Assembly: GCA_023427865.1 (NCBI GenBank)
Contig: JAEYZV010000284.1
Span: 1 to 11,011, forward strand
Source of the DNA: Acidobacteriota bacterium
Lineage (GTDB): Bacteria > Acidobacteriota > Vicinamibacteria > Vicinamibacterales > Vicinamibacteraceae
DNA length: 11,011 nucleotides
Direction of reading: 5' to 3'
The notes under the pieces were generated by a model, which was not told the DNA's origin, ran no database searches, and saw only the letters and a program-made list of their open reading frames with translations. Below, in pieces: positions 1 through 7,500 of the stretch. Within the stretch, counting starts at the first letter, position 1, and each line of letters begins with the position of its first letter. The position numbers were made by a program, and so were the translations under genes.

Positions 1-363
1 CTGGCGCCGCTGGCGGGCATCGAAACGCCGGCGGAGATGGGCCTGCCCGACAAGCTGAAAGTCGTGCAGAAGCTGCGGGCCGAGGGGCACGCCGGCGCCA
101 GGCAGGTCTACGACACCATCGGCACGTACCTCGGCTACGGTGTGGCGCACTTTGCCGATTTCTACGACATCGAGCACGTGCTCGTGCTCGGCCGCGTCAC
201 CTCCGGTCCGGGCGGCGACGACATCGTCAGCGGCGCGCGCCGCGTGGGGGAGGTCGCGTTCCCCGAGCTCGCCGCACGCATCGCGCTGCCCGTGGCCGCC
301 GAGAAGGACAAGCGGCACGGCCAGGCGATTGCGGCCGCGAGCCTGCCGCAGGTGGGACGATGA
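1..363 (+). CDS. ROK-family protein (sugar kinase/regulator type), C-terminal part
   Basis: The gene enters from the left edge, so only its last 120 residues are seen. The frame is open from base 1 and stops with TGA at 361-363. The visible part resembles the C-terminal half of ROK-family proteins: a helical stretch with 'IGTYLGYGVAHFADFYD', then a strand and glycine turn 'VLVLGRVTSGPGGD' where ROK kinases usually carry their second nucleotide-binding glycine motif, and an ending 'RHGQAIAAASLP'. ROK proteins are sugar kinases or, with an N-terminal winged helix, sugar-responsive repressors. The diagnostic N-terminal parts (DxGxT motif, zinc-binding cysteines, any DNA-binding domain) lie outside the window, so kinase versus regulator cannot be decided. 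The stop overlaps the start of the PIG-L deacetylase gene by 4 bp, implying one operon and possibly a shared amino-sugar substrate; that last step is inference. Confidence 0.68.
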   Translation: MAPLAGIETPAEMGLPDKLKVVQKLRAEGHAGARQVYDTIGTYLGYGVAHFADFYDIEHVLVLGRVTSGPGGDDIVSGARRVGEVAFPELAARIALPVAAEKDKRHGQAIAAASLPQVGR

Positions 364-1226
364 CCGCCACCAACCCGTACCACACGTACGTCGCGTCCAT
401 CGCCCAGCTCGTGCGCGACGGCAAGCAGTTGCCGCTCGGCGGCCTCGAGCCCCGGCCCCGGCCCCCCGTGGCCCCCGACGCGCCGCGGGCGCTGATCTTC
501 TCGCCGCATCCCGACGATGAGTGCATCATCGGCGGGCTCGCCCTGCGCCTCCTGCACGAGTCCGGCTACCGGGTGGTCAACGTCGCGGTCACCCAGGGCA
601 GCAACAAGGCGCGCCAACAGGGGCGGTGGGACGAGTTGGCCGCCGCTTGCGAGTACCTGGGATTCGACCTGGTCCAGACGATTCCGGGTGGGCTCGAGAA
701 GGTCAACGCGCAGACCAGGGCGAGCGATCCCGCGCACTGGGCCGTCGGCGTCGAGGTCATCGCCCGGATCCTCGACGAGCACCGGCCGTCGGTCGTCTTC
801 TTTCCGCACGAGACCGACTGGAACAGTTCACACATCGGCACGCACCACCTGCTGATGGATGCGCTGGCGACACTCGGCCCCGACTTCACGTGTCACGTCG
901 TCGAGACCGAGTTCTGGGGGGCGATGTCGACGCCCAACCTGATGGTCGAATCGAGCGTGCACGATCTCGCGGAGATGATGGCCGCGCTCTCGTTTCACGT
1001 CGGCGAGGTGCAGCGCAATCCCTATCACCTGCTCGTGCCGGCGTGGATGCAGGACAACGTCCGCCGCGGCGGAGAAGTCGTCGGTGGGCAGGGTGGCGCG
1101 GCGCCGGATTACCTGTTTGCCACGATTTACCGCCTGCGGGTGTGGCGCAACGGCGCGCTGCACTACACCTACGAAGGTGGGCGCCTGCTCGACGCCGAGA
1201 CCGACCCGCGGACCCTGTTCGCGTAG
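360..1226 (+). CDS. PIG-L (LmbE-like) family N-deacetylase
   Basis: This is a 288-residue protein of the PIG-L/LmbE superfamily, zinc-dependent enzymes that remove N-acetyl groups from GlcNAc-type sugars and related molecules (MshB, BshB and PIG-L are known members). The signature 'SPHPDDE' lies at residues 48-54, with H50 and D53 as likely metal ligands and D52 as likely catalytic base. A second histidine cluster 'HETDWNSSHIGTHH' at residues 150-163 should supply the third ligand (H158 or H162). 'VTQGSNKARQQGRWDEL' at about 78-93 matches the usual substrate-side helix. There is no signal peptide, so it is probably cytoplasmic. The ATG at 360 overlaps the upstream TGA (ATGA), and a weak AGGTGG at 350-355 precedes it, so translation is probably coupled to the ROK gene. 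The true substrate is unknown. The family call is firm. Confidence 0.9.
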   Translation: MTATNPYHTYVASIAQLVRDGKQLPLGGLEPRPRPPVAPDAPRALIFSPHPDDECIIGGLALRLLHESGYRVVNVAVTQGSNKARQQGRWDELAAACEYLGFDLVQTIPGGLEKVNAQTRASDPAHWAVGVEVIARILDEHRPSVVFFPHETDWNSSHIGTHHLLMDALATLGPDFTCHVVETEFWGAMSTPNLMVESSVHDLAEMMAALSFHVGEVQRNPYHLLVPAWMQDNVRRGGEVVGGQGGAAPDYLFATIYRLRVWRNGALHYTYEGGRLLDAETDPRTLFA

Positions 1227-1266
1227 TGGCGCCGAAGGGCGCGCGGAGTCTCGAGACCGGCACTAC

Positions 1267-1291
1267 CCGCCGGGCGAGGCCCGGCGGCTAC
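1267..1291 (-). repeat. Dispersed hairpin repeat, copy A (perfect stem)
   Basis: On the plus strand, CCGCCGGGC (1267-1275) and GCCCGGCGG (1279-1287) form a perfect 9-bp inverted repeat around a 3-base loop. Read on the minus strand the element starts with GTAG at 1291 and continues CCGCCGGGC-CTC-GCCCGGCGG. Two further copies with the same first 14 bases (GTAGCCGCCGGGCC) and the same 9-3-9 architecture lie at 1436-1460 and 9252-9276. It sits 40 bases after the PIG-L stop codon. It has the size and form of a REP-like intergenic palindrome; a role in stabilising or ending the mRNA is inference. Confidence 0.75.
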
Positions 1292-1350
1292 GACGCGGTG
1301 GTTACGAGCGGTGGTTACGAGGGGTGGCTAGGACGCGGTGGCTAGGACGC
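1283..1350 (+). repeat. Tandem array of 13-14 bp degenerate units
   Basis: Five head-to-tail units are visible on the plus strand: GGCGGCTACGACGC (1283-1296), GGTGGTTACGAGC (1297-1309), GGTGGTTACGAGG (1310-1322), and two identical GGTGGCTAGGACGC units (1323-1336 and 1337-1350). Weaker relatives continue as GGTGAGCCACAGACGC (1351-1366) and GGCGGCCACG (from 1367). The first unit shares its GGCGGCTAC with the outer border of hairpin repeat copy A, so the array may have grown by slippage from the edge of that element. Unit length alternates between 13 and 14, so it is not a translated repeat. Confidence 0.8.
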
Positions 1351-1379
1351 GGTGAGCCACAGACGCGGCGGCCACGTTG

Positions 1380-1399
1380 CCGCCGCTCTCAGCGGGCGG
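1380..1399. other. Bulged hairpin, possible transcript-end structure
   Basis: CCGCCGCT (1380-1387) pairs with AGCGGGCGG (1391-1399) around a CTC loop, giving eight base pairs with one bulged G (1396). It lies midway between the two convergent genes. No T-run follows on either strand, so an intrinsic terminator is not supported. A Rho-linked or RNA-end-protecting role is only a possibility. Confidence 0.45.
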
Positions 1400-1434
1400 A
1401 CTCACAGGGAACATTCGGCGCCACGCCAGCTGTA

Positions 1435-1498
1435 CGTAGCCGCCGGGCCCTGTTCGGCGCGCACGCACGCTCCGCTTCGTCAGGTCGGCGCGGCTACG
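1435..1498. repeat. 64-bp element with 9-bp inverted ends; contains hairpin repeat copy B
   Basis: The sequence is bounded by CGTAGCCGC (1435-1443) and its exact reverse complement GCGGCTACG (1490-1498). Inside the left end is copy B of the dispersed hairpin repeat (1436-1460): GTAG, CCGCCGGGC, loop CCT, then GTTCGGCGC. This still folds through two G-T wobble pairs with one mismatched pair. The right end overlaps the permease gene: bases 1494-1496 read TAG on the minus strand and form its stop codon, and 1497-1499 its last alanine. The form resembles a small non-autonomous palindromic element (MITE- or REPIN-like). No transposase and no clear target-site duplication were seen. Confidence 0.55.
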
Positions 1499-4070
1499 CC
1501 TGGTCGCTGCGCAGCGAGCGCGCGGCATCGGCGCGGGTGGCGCGCCACGCCGGGATGCTGCTCGCTGCCCAGCCCACGGCAAGGAACAGCGTCGCGGATG
1601 CCCCGAACACCGCGACGTCGCGTGCCGGCACGTCGAACAGGAGATGTTCGATGCGGGCGCTGGCCACCCACGCCACGCCAAGCCCGGCGATCACGCCATG
1701 GCCCACCAGCCACATGCCGCGCCGGATCAGCAGACCGCGCACGGCGCGCGGCGACCCGCCGAGCGCCAGCCGTATGCCAATCTCGCGGGCGCGGCGCTGC
1801 ACGTCGTGCACGATCACCCCATACACCCCGGTTGCCGCGAGCAGCATCGCCAGCAGCCCGAACGCCGACATGAGCAGGCCCGCGAACCGCGGTCGCCAGA
1901 TCTGCCGGTCGACGGCGTCATCGAGCGCGACCGGGGTCGACAGGGCGAGATCGCCGTCGACGTCGCGGATGGCAGCGACGACGCGCGGCGCCAGTTGCGC
2001 GGCGTTGTCGTCGCGCCCGCGCGCAACCAGCGTCATCATCGACACGTGCGGGCGTCGGTCTGTCAGGTACGACGGCGTCTGCGCCAGTGGCACGTGGATT
2101 TCCGGCTCGGCCGCGCTCGCCCAGTCCTGCTGTCGCACGTCTGCGATGACGCCGACGATCGTGCGCCACTGCGGCACCTCGGCGTCATTGGACTCGGTGA
2201 GCCGTCGGCCCACCGTTTCTCCCGGTGGCATGTAGGCACGCACGAACGCGTCGTTGACCACGACGACGCCGGGCGCCTCGAGGACGTCACTGTCGGCGAA
2301 CCCGCGACCTCGAAGCAACGGGATTCGCAGCGTGTCGAACACGCCGGGTCCTGATACACGCCACACCGCGCGCAGGCCGTCGCCACCGGCCGTGTCGGCG
2401 AGCCGCACCTGCACGCCCCACGCATCGCCGACGATCGGCGCGTGGTTGACGACCGACGCGGACGTGACGCCCGGCACTGCGCGCACGCGGTCGACGACCT
2501 GGCGGAACAGCGGCCCCCGATCGTGACGCCACGTGGACGACGAGGCTGCCGAAATCTCGACGGCCAGCACCCCGTCCGGACGGAAGCCCGGATCGATCGC
2601 GATCAGGCGCTGGAAGCTGCGGACGAGGAGCCCGGCGCCGACGACGAGCACGATGGCCACGACGACCTCGCCGATCACGAATCCGGCGCGCAGGCGGCGA
2701 GTGCCGCGCGAATCGGTGCTGCCGCGGGTGCCAAGACGAATGGCGCGCCGCACCGACCAGACCGGCGCGAGCCCGAAGAGCACGCCCGTACACAGGCTCG
2801 TCGTTGCGGCGACCAGGAGCATCCGCCCATCGACGGCCACCGTGTCCAGCCGAGGCAACCCCAGCGGCGTCAGCGAGGGGACGATCGAGACGAGCCACGC
2901 GGCGAGCGCGAGCCCGAGTGCCGCGCCTGCGCCCGCGAGCAGGAGGCTTTCGGTGAGCAGTTGTCGCGTGATGACGCCGCTCCGTCCGCCGAGCGCGCTG
3001 CGCACGGCCATCTCCTGCTGGCGCTGACCCGCTCGGGCGAGCAGGAGGCTGGCGACGTTCGCGCACGTGACGAGCAGCACGCAGCCGACGGCCACGAGCA
3101 GCGTCCAGGGGAGCGGACGTACGTCGCCGGTCACGCGGTCCTGCAGCGAAGCCACCTGCAGGCGCAGGTCGCGATGCGCCTGTGGGTGACGCTGCGCCAG
3201 TCGCGACGACAGTGCCGCGACGTCCTGGCGCGCGGCCGCGACGGAGGCGTCCCCGCGCAGGCGCGCGAACACGCGCCACGACGCGCCCCGCCGATCGTTG
3301 CGGCGAGCCGACAGGTCCTCGACCCCCCACGCCTCTGCGCGTGCCCAGAAGGGGGAGAACACGAACGTGGGCGGCATCACGCCGATGATCGTGTGTCGCT
3401 CGCCCTCGAGCACGAGTTCCCGTCCGACGACCGCTCGGTCGCCACCGAAGCGTTCTTGCCAGAGTCGGTGGCTGATCACGAGCACGCGCGTGTCGCCTGG
3501 CGTCGGCGTGCGGCCGATCGCCGCCGGCACGCCGAGCACATCGAACAGGTTCGGCGTGACGTGCATGCCGGTTAGCCGTTCCGGGTGCGCCGCCCCGGTC
3601 CAGGTGGGCCCCCAGAGTTCGGCGCCCGCGACCGCGGCCAGCGAGCCTGCCTCGGCCCGCAGATCCTCGAGCGTGGCCGGCGCCACCGGTCCGCGTCCAT
3701 CCTGCAGGACCACGACGAGCCGCTCCGGAGCCGCGAAGGGGAGCGGCTCCCACAGGATGTGCCGCACCACCGTGTATACCGCGGTCGAACTGCCGATGCC
3801 GAGGGCGATCACCAGGACGACAACGATCGCAAGCGTCGGCGTGCGTGACAGGCCGCGCGCGGCAACCCGCACGTCGCGGCGCGTCACGTCGGCGTGCTCG
3901 CGCGCCGCCGTCCACACCGTCTCGACGATGGTCCGCGGCCAGACGCGCCACGCGGATTCGTCGCGCAGGCGCGCCGCAAAGTCGGAGGCCATCTCGTCGC
4001 CGTACTCGGTGCGGAACGCCGACGGGTAGAGGTGCAGCAGCACCCGGTATGCGCGCTCGCTGGTGCCCAT
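1494..4070 (-). CDS. ADOP-family permease (FtsX/MacB-like, 'acidobacterial duplicated orphan permease')
   Basis: This protein of about 858 residues has two copies of the FtsX/MacB permease unit. An N-terminal ADOP prefix ('YRVLLHLYPSAFRTEYGDEM', about 9-28) precedes membrane segment 1 (about 80-100), a large periplasmic MacB-like domain (about 110-315), and three segments near 323-347, 371-397 and 418-438. The second half repeats this: a segment at 464-486, a periplasmic domain (about 490-725), and three segments near 730-755, 781-802 and 818-840. The cytoplasmic coupling motif occurs twice ('EMAVRSALGG' near 354, 'EIGIRLALGG' near 764), showing the duplication. MacB-like permeases work with an ABC ATPase in export or mechanotransmission; none is encoded nearby, as is usual for this family. 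The ATG at 4070 forms TGATG with the PadR stop and has GGGGA seven bases upstream; a GTG at 4073 is an alternative. Substrate unknown. Confidence 0.9.
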   Translation of the reverse strand: MGTSERAYRVLLHLYPSAFRTEYGDEMASDFAARLRDESAWRVWPRTIVETVWTAAREHADVTRRDVRVAARGLSRTPTLAIVVVLVIALGIGSSTAVYTVVRHILWEPLPFAAPERLVVVLQDGRGPVAPATLEDLRAEAGSLAAVAGAELWGPTWTGAAHPERLTGMHVTPNLFDVLGVPAAIGRTPTPGDTRVLVISHRLWQERFGGDRAVVGRELVLEGERHTIIGVMPPTFVFSPFWARAEAWGVEDLSARRNDRRGASWRVFARLRGDASVAAARQDVAALSSRLAQRHPQAHRDLRLQVASLQDRVTGDVRPLPWTLLVAVGCVLLVTCANVASLLLARAGQRQQEMAVRSALGGRSGVITRQLLTESLLLAGAGAALGLALAAWLVSIVPSLTPLGLPRLDTVAVDGRMLLVAATTSLCTGVLFGLAPVWSVRRAIRLGTRGSTDSRGTRRLRAGFVIGEVVVAIVLVVGAGLLVRSFQRLIAIDPGFRPDGVLAVEISAASSSTWRHDRGPLFRQVVDRVRAVPGVTSASVVNHAPIVGDAWGVQVRLADTAGGDGLRAVWRVSGPGVFDTLRIPLLRGRGFADSDVLEAPGVVVVNDAFVRAYMPPGETVGRRLTESNDAEVPQWRTIVGVIADVRQQDWASAAEPEIHVPLAQTPSYLTDRRPHVSMMTLVARGRDDNAAQLAPRVVAAIRDVDGDLALSTPVALDDAVDRQIWRPRFAGLLMSAFGLLAMLLAATGVYGVIVHDVQRRAREIGIRLALGGSPRAVRGLLIRRGMWLVGHGVIAGLGVAWVASARIEHLLFDVPARDVAVFGASATLFLAVGWAASSIPAWRATRADAARSLRSDQA

Positions 4071-4420
4071 CACGTGATCCCCATCGTTCGCGCCTGTCGG
4101 ACGAGGTCGGCCAGACGCGCTGCTTCGGCCCGGGCCGCGGCACGTCCGTACGGCGTGAGGTGGTAGTAGCGACGCCTGGGGTCGTCGGTCTCGCCCCTCG
4201 GCGTGACGCGCAGTTCCTCGATGAGACCCTGGTCGAGCAGTCGCCGGATGGTCGTGTACAGCGTGCCGGGGCCGAGGCGGACGCCAGCGCGCTCGGCCAC
4301 TTCCTGCATGATGGCGTAGCCGTGCGCGTCACGCGTGGCGAGCGACACGAGGATGTGGAATACCGCGGGCGGCAGCGGCAGCAGCGGGGCGACGTCGGGG
4401 ACGGAGCGGGACACGGTCAT
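4070..4420 (-). CDS. PadR-family transcriptional regulator
   Basis: This is a 116-residue winged-helix repressor-type protein. The recognition region 'HGYAIMQEVAERAGVRLGPGTLYTTIRRLLDQGLIEE' spans about residues 33-69, the wing has 'RRRYYHLTPYGR' at 82-93, and a short C-terminal helix would serve for dimerisation, as in small PadR proteins. The frame is open back to 4534, but the extra 38 residues are unlike PadR N-termini and contain the translated operator palindrome, so ATG 4420 ('MTVSRSVPDV') is chosen. No Shine-Dalgarno sequence precedes it. The stop overlaps the permease start (TGATG), so both are made from one mRNA. PadR proteins usually repress their own operon and are released by a ligand; PadR-ADOP pairs are a recurrent acidobacterial arrangement. 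The inducer cannot be told from sequence. Confidence 0.93.
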   Translation of the reverse strand: MTVSRSVPDVAPLLPLPPAVFHILVSLATRDAHGYAIMQEVAERAGVRLGPGTLYTTIRRLLDQGLIEELRVTPRGETDDPRRRYYHLTPYGRAAARAEAARLADLVRQARTMGIT

Positions 4421-4448
4421 CGATATATCCGAATGCGATATATCGATG
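4418..4448. promoter_or_regulatory. Perfect 12-bp inverted repeat over the PadR start codon; probable PadR operator
   Basis: CATCGATATATC (4418-4429) and GATATATCGATG (4437-4448) are exact reverse complements separated by seven bases. Each arm also contains the self-complementary core GATATATC, so two near-identical palindromic half-sites sit 15 bp apart. The left arm includes the PadR initiation codon itself (CAT at 4418-4420 is ATG on the minus strand). It is the most AT-rich spot in a GC-rich neighbourhood. Position and symmetry fit autorepression by PadR of the PadR-permease operon; binding is inferred. Confidence 0.8.
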
Positions 4449-4451
4449 CAA
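4422..4451 (-). promoter_or_regulatory. Possible promoter of the PadR-permease operon
   Basis: On the minus strand, TTGCAT (4451-4446) could be a -35 box and TATATC (4427-4422) a -10 box with 18 bases between; GATATA (4429-4424) with 16 bases is an alternative. Either -10 box puts the transcription start at or within a few bases of the ATG at 4420. The mRNA would then be leaderless or nearly so, which agrees with the absence of a Shine-Dalgarno sequence. The boxes are only moderately close to consensus, and both lie in or beside the palindrome. Confidence 0.4.
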
Positions 4452-4557
4452 GACGCATTTGGCCGGCAGAAGTTCCCGTGCCCGATGCCGTTCACCTTCC
4501 GGAACCCGGGCCCAGCCCCCAAGGGCAGGTCCACGTGCCAGGGCCGAAGCCGTTCCC

Positions 4558-7500
4558 TCAGGCGTCGGGCACGAGAGCAGGGGCGGCCGTGGCCGTCCGC
4601 TGCCGCATGACGTGCGCGCTGACGATGGCTGCGAGCGCCTTGACCTGGATCGGCTTGGCGATATGGCCGTCCATGCCGGCCTCGAGGCAGCGTTGCGCGT
4701 CGCTGGCCATGGCGTGCGCCGTCATCGCCAGCACGGGGAGTCGCGCGAGCCCGAGTTGGGCCTCACGCCGGCGGATGGCTGCGGTGGCTTCGAAGCCGGA
4801 CATGTGTGGCATCTGCAGGTCCATCAACACGACGTCGAACGACTCGCGGTCGATGGCTGCGAGCGCGGCGTAACCGTCGGCGACGACCGTCACGTCGTGC
4901 CCTGCGCGCGTGAGCGCTGCGTGGGCGATACGCTGGTTCACGGGATTGTCCTCGGCGATCAGGACGCGCAGCACGCCCGCCTCGCAGGCGGTGCCGCCGA
5001 TGGTGGTTCGTGAGGGCGCATCGTCGGCATCGTCGGCCGCCACCGTCACAGGAATGGTGAACCGGAAGATCGTCACGACGCCGGGCGTGCTGTCGACGCT
5101 GATCCGCCCTCCCATCATCTGCACGAGGCGGCTGGAGATCGACAGGCCGAGACCGGTGCCTCCATAGAGGCGCGTCGTGGATCCGTCGGCCTGCGTGAAC
5201 GCTTCGAAGATGGCCGCCTGCTTGGCAGGTGCGATGCCGATGCCGGTGTCGGTCACGATGAACGACAGCGCCTCGGTATCGTGCCCGGCGTCTCGCTGGA
5301 CGTCGAGGCGCACCGAGCCGTCGCTCGTGAACTTCAAGGCGTTGTCCAGGAGGTTGAGGAGTACCTGCCGGAGGCGATCGCCATCGGCGATGACGGAGAG
5401 GGGCACGTCGGGCGCGATCGCCGCCTCGAACCGGAGGCCCTTGTGCTCGGCCTTGAAGGCGAGGGTCCGCATGACGTTGTCCACGCACTCGCGGAGGTTC
5501 GTGGTCGTCGGGCAGATCTCGAGCTTGCCGGCCTCGATCTTCGAGAAATCCAGGATGTCGTTGATGACGCGCAGCAGCGCCTGCGACGAGTCGCGGACCA
5601 CTTCGAGATGCTGGCGCGCCTCGTCGGGCAGGTCGGCGTCGAGAGCGAGATCGGTCATGCCGATGATGCCGTTCATCGGGGTGCGGATCTCGTGACTCAT
5701 GTTGGCGAGAAACTGCCCTTTGGCCTGACTGGCTTCTTCGGCCTTCTGCTTGGCCTGCGTCAGGTCCCGTGTGCGGAGGTCGACGAGTCGTTCCAGATCG
5801 CGCTGTCGGGCGCGCAGTGCGGCGGTGCGCGAACGCACGGCGAGGCCGGCCAGTCCGGCCACCATCGTCAGCACGAGGCCGCGGAACGGCCACGTCTCGT
5901 AGAAGAACGGCTGCACGTCGACGATCATCGCGGTCGGCGCCATCAGTGCATGTCCCTGGCGGTTGAGCGCCCGGACCTCGAATCGCAGGGCGCCCGCCGG
6001 CAGCCACGTGTAGTACGCGACACGGCGTGTGCCTGCCGACACCCAGTTGTCGTCGACCCCCAGCAGCCGGTACTCGAACGTCGCGCGGTGTGCCTCCGAG
6101 AGGGTCAGCGTCGTGTAGTCGATCGAGATGGCCCGGGATCCCGTCGGAACACGGACGCGACCCCCACTGGACGGCACCGGCACGGCGGTGCCCTGTCCGT
6201 CGAGCGACACCTTCTCGATGTGCACGCTGAGCGCGATGTCCTGGTGCCGCACGCGGGCCGGGGTCACCGTGGCCACGCCCTTGAGCGTCGCAAACCACAG
6301 GCGTCCGCCGCGATCGCGCATCGCGGTGCCCTGGGCCCCGGCGGTCCCTTCGTCGCTGCGTACCCCGTCCGGCTGGTGGTAGAAGATGGGGGCGGCGCGG
6401 GGGCGTGCCCCACGCGCGACCTCGAGCAGTTCGCGCACCGGCACGTGGAAGATGCCGCGCTCGCTCGAAGCCCAGAGGCGGCGCTGATCGTCGACGAGCG
6501 CCGCGACGACCGCGTCTTCCGGGAGGCCGTGCGCGGGCGTGAAGGCGATCGGGCGTTCATCGCGCACGAGGGCGAGGCCACCGCGCGTGCCCACCCACAG
6601 GGCGCCGTCGACGTCCTCGTGGATCGAGAGAACCTCGTCGCTCGGCAGCCCGTCGGCTACGGTGAAGATCCGCAGCGTGCCGTCGGGCGATCGACGGGCG
6701 AGCCCTCCGCGGTTTATCGCGACCCACACGTCGCCTCGCCGGTCCTCGTGAATCCATCGGACGCCGGTCGCGAAGGCCTGGCTGCCCGGCACGAGCGGCT
6801 CGAATCGCTCGCCCACCCGGCGGTCGAGTCCGGAGAAGGTGCCCACGAGCATGGTCGCGTCGCGCAGGAAGGTCACGGCCCAGACCCGGGTTTCCGACAG
6901 ACCGTCACGTGGCGTGTAGGTGCGCCACCCCGTCGGCGTGCGCGTGCAGAGACCTGCTTCCGTTCCCGCCCACAGGCTGCCGTCGGGCGCGGTCGTGAGG
7001 GTCCAGACGCTGTTTGTCGGCAATCCCTCCTCGCGCGTGAACGCCTCCACCGTGCCATCCGCGTCGAGCCGGCTCAGCCCGCCTCCGTCGCTGCCGATCC
7101 ACACGGCACCGTCGGGCGACTGGTGCAGGCCGAACACCCGGTCGGAACGCAGGCCCTCCGACGTGCCGAACGACGTGAACACGCCGTCGGTGAGGCGCAT
7201 CAGTCCCGTGCCGAAGCCGCCGACCCACAACGCGCCGTCGCGGTCCTCGTGGAAGCTGCGCACGGCCATCCGCCATTCGCTCTCGCCCGGCGGGGCAACG
7301 GCGAAGCGGCCGTTCGTGAGGCGTGCGAGGCCGGCACTGGTGCCGATCCACATGTTGCCGTCCCGATCCTCGTGCAAGGCCCACACGTTGTCGGACGGCA
7401 GCCCGTCGCGCGAGTCGAAGTGGGACAGGCGCCCGTCGCCCCAGCGGTACAGCCCGTCGGCGTACGTCCCGAACCACATCGCACCCTGACGATCCTGGGC

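Larger units (their letters stand above)
1227..1493. other. Repeat-rich gap between convergent genes
   Basis: These 267 bases separate the ends of the PIG-L gene (plus) and the permease gene (minus). No convincing reading frame lies here; open frames crossing it have no recognisable protein and skewed composition. It holds a perfect hairpin (1267-1287), a tandem array (1283-1350), a bulged hairpin (1380-1399) and an inverted-ended element (1435-1498), each listed separately. None of the hairpins is followed by a T-tract, so they are not classical intrinsic terminators, although they may act as transcript 3' ends for the two convergent operons. Confidence 0.75.

Noticed and set aside
1283..1381. 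A CRISPR array
   Set aside because: Units are 13-16 bp, directly adjacent with no spacers, and degenerate, and no cas gene is present. This is a simple tandem repeat.
2442..3575. A 377-residue plus-strand frame opposite the permease
   Set aside because: It is antisense to the permease with biased composition (His, Asp, Arg, Glu) and no recognisable motif.
2287..4332. A 681-residue minus-strand frame overlapping the PadR and permease genes
   Set aside because: It is the alternative frame of the same strand, extremely rich in Arg, Ala and Gly, and has no domain. The overlapped permease and PadR are well supported.
4421..4534. A 38-residue N-terminal extension of PadR
   Set aside because: The frame is open to 4534, but the extension translates the operator palindrome and is unlike PadR N-termini. 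The natural start is at 4420.
4449..4557. A possible terminator for the sensor kinase gene in the gap before PadR
   Set aside because: Only weak GC-rich pairings are present, with no stable stem followed by a T-run on the minus strand.
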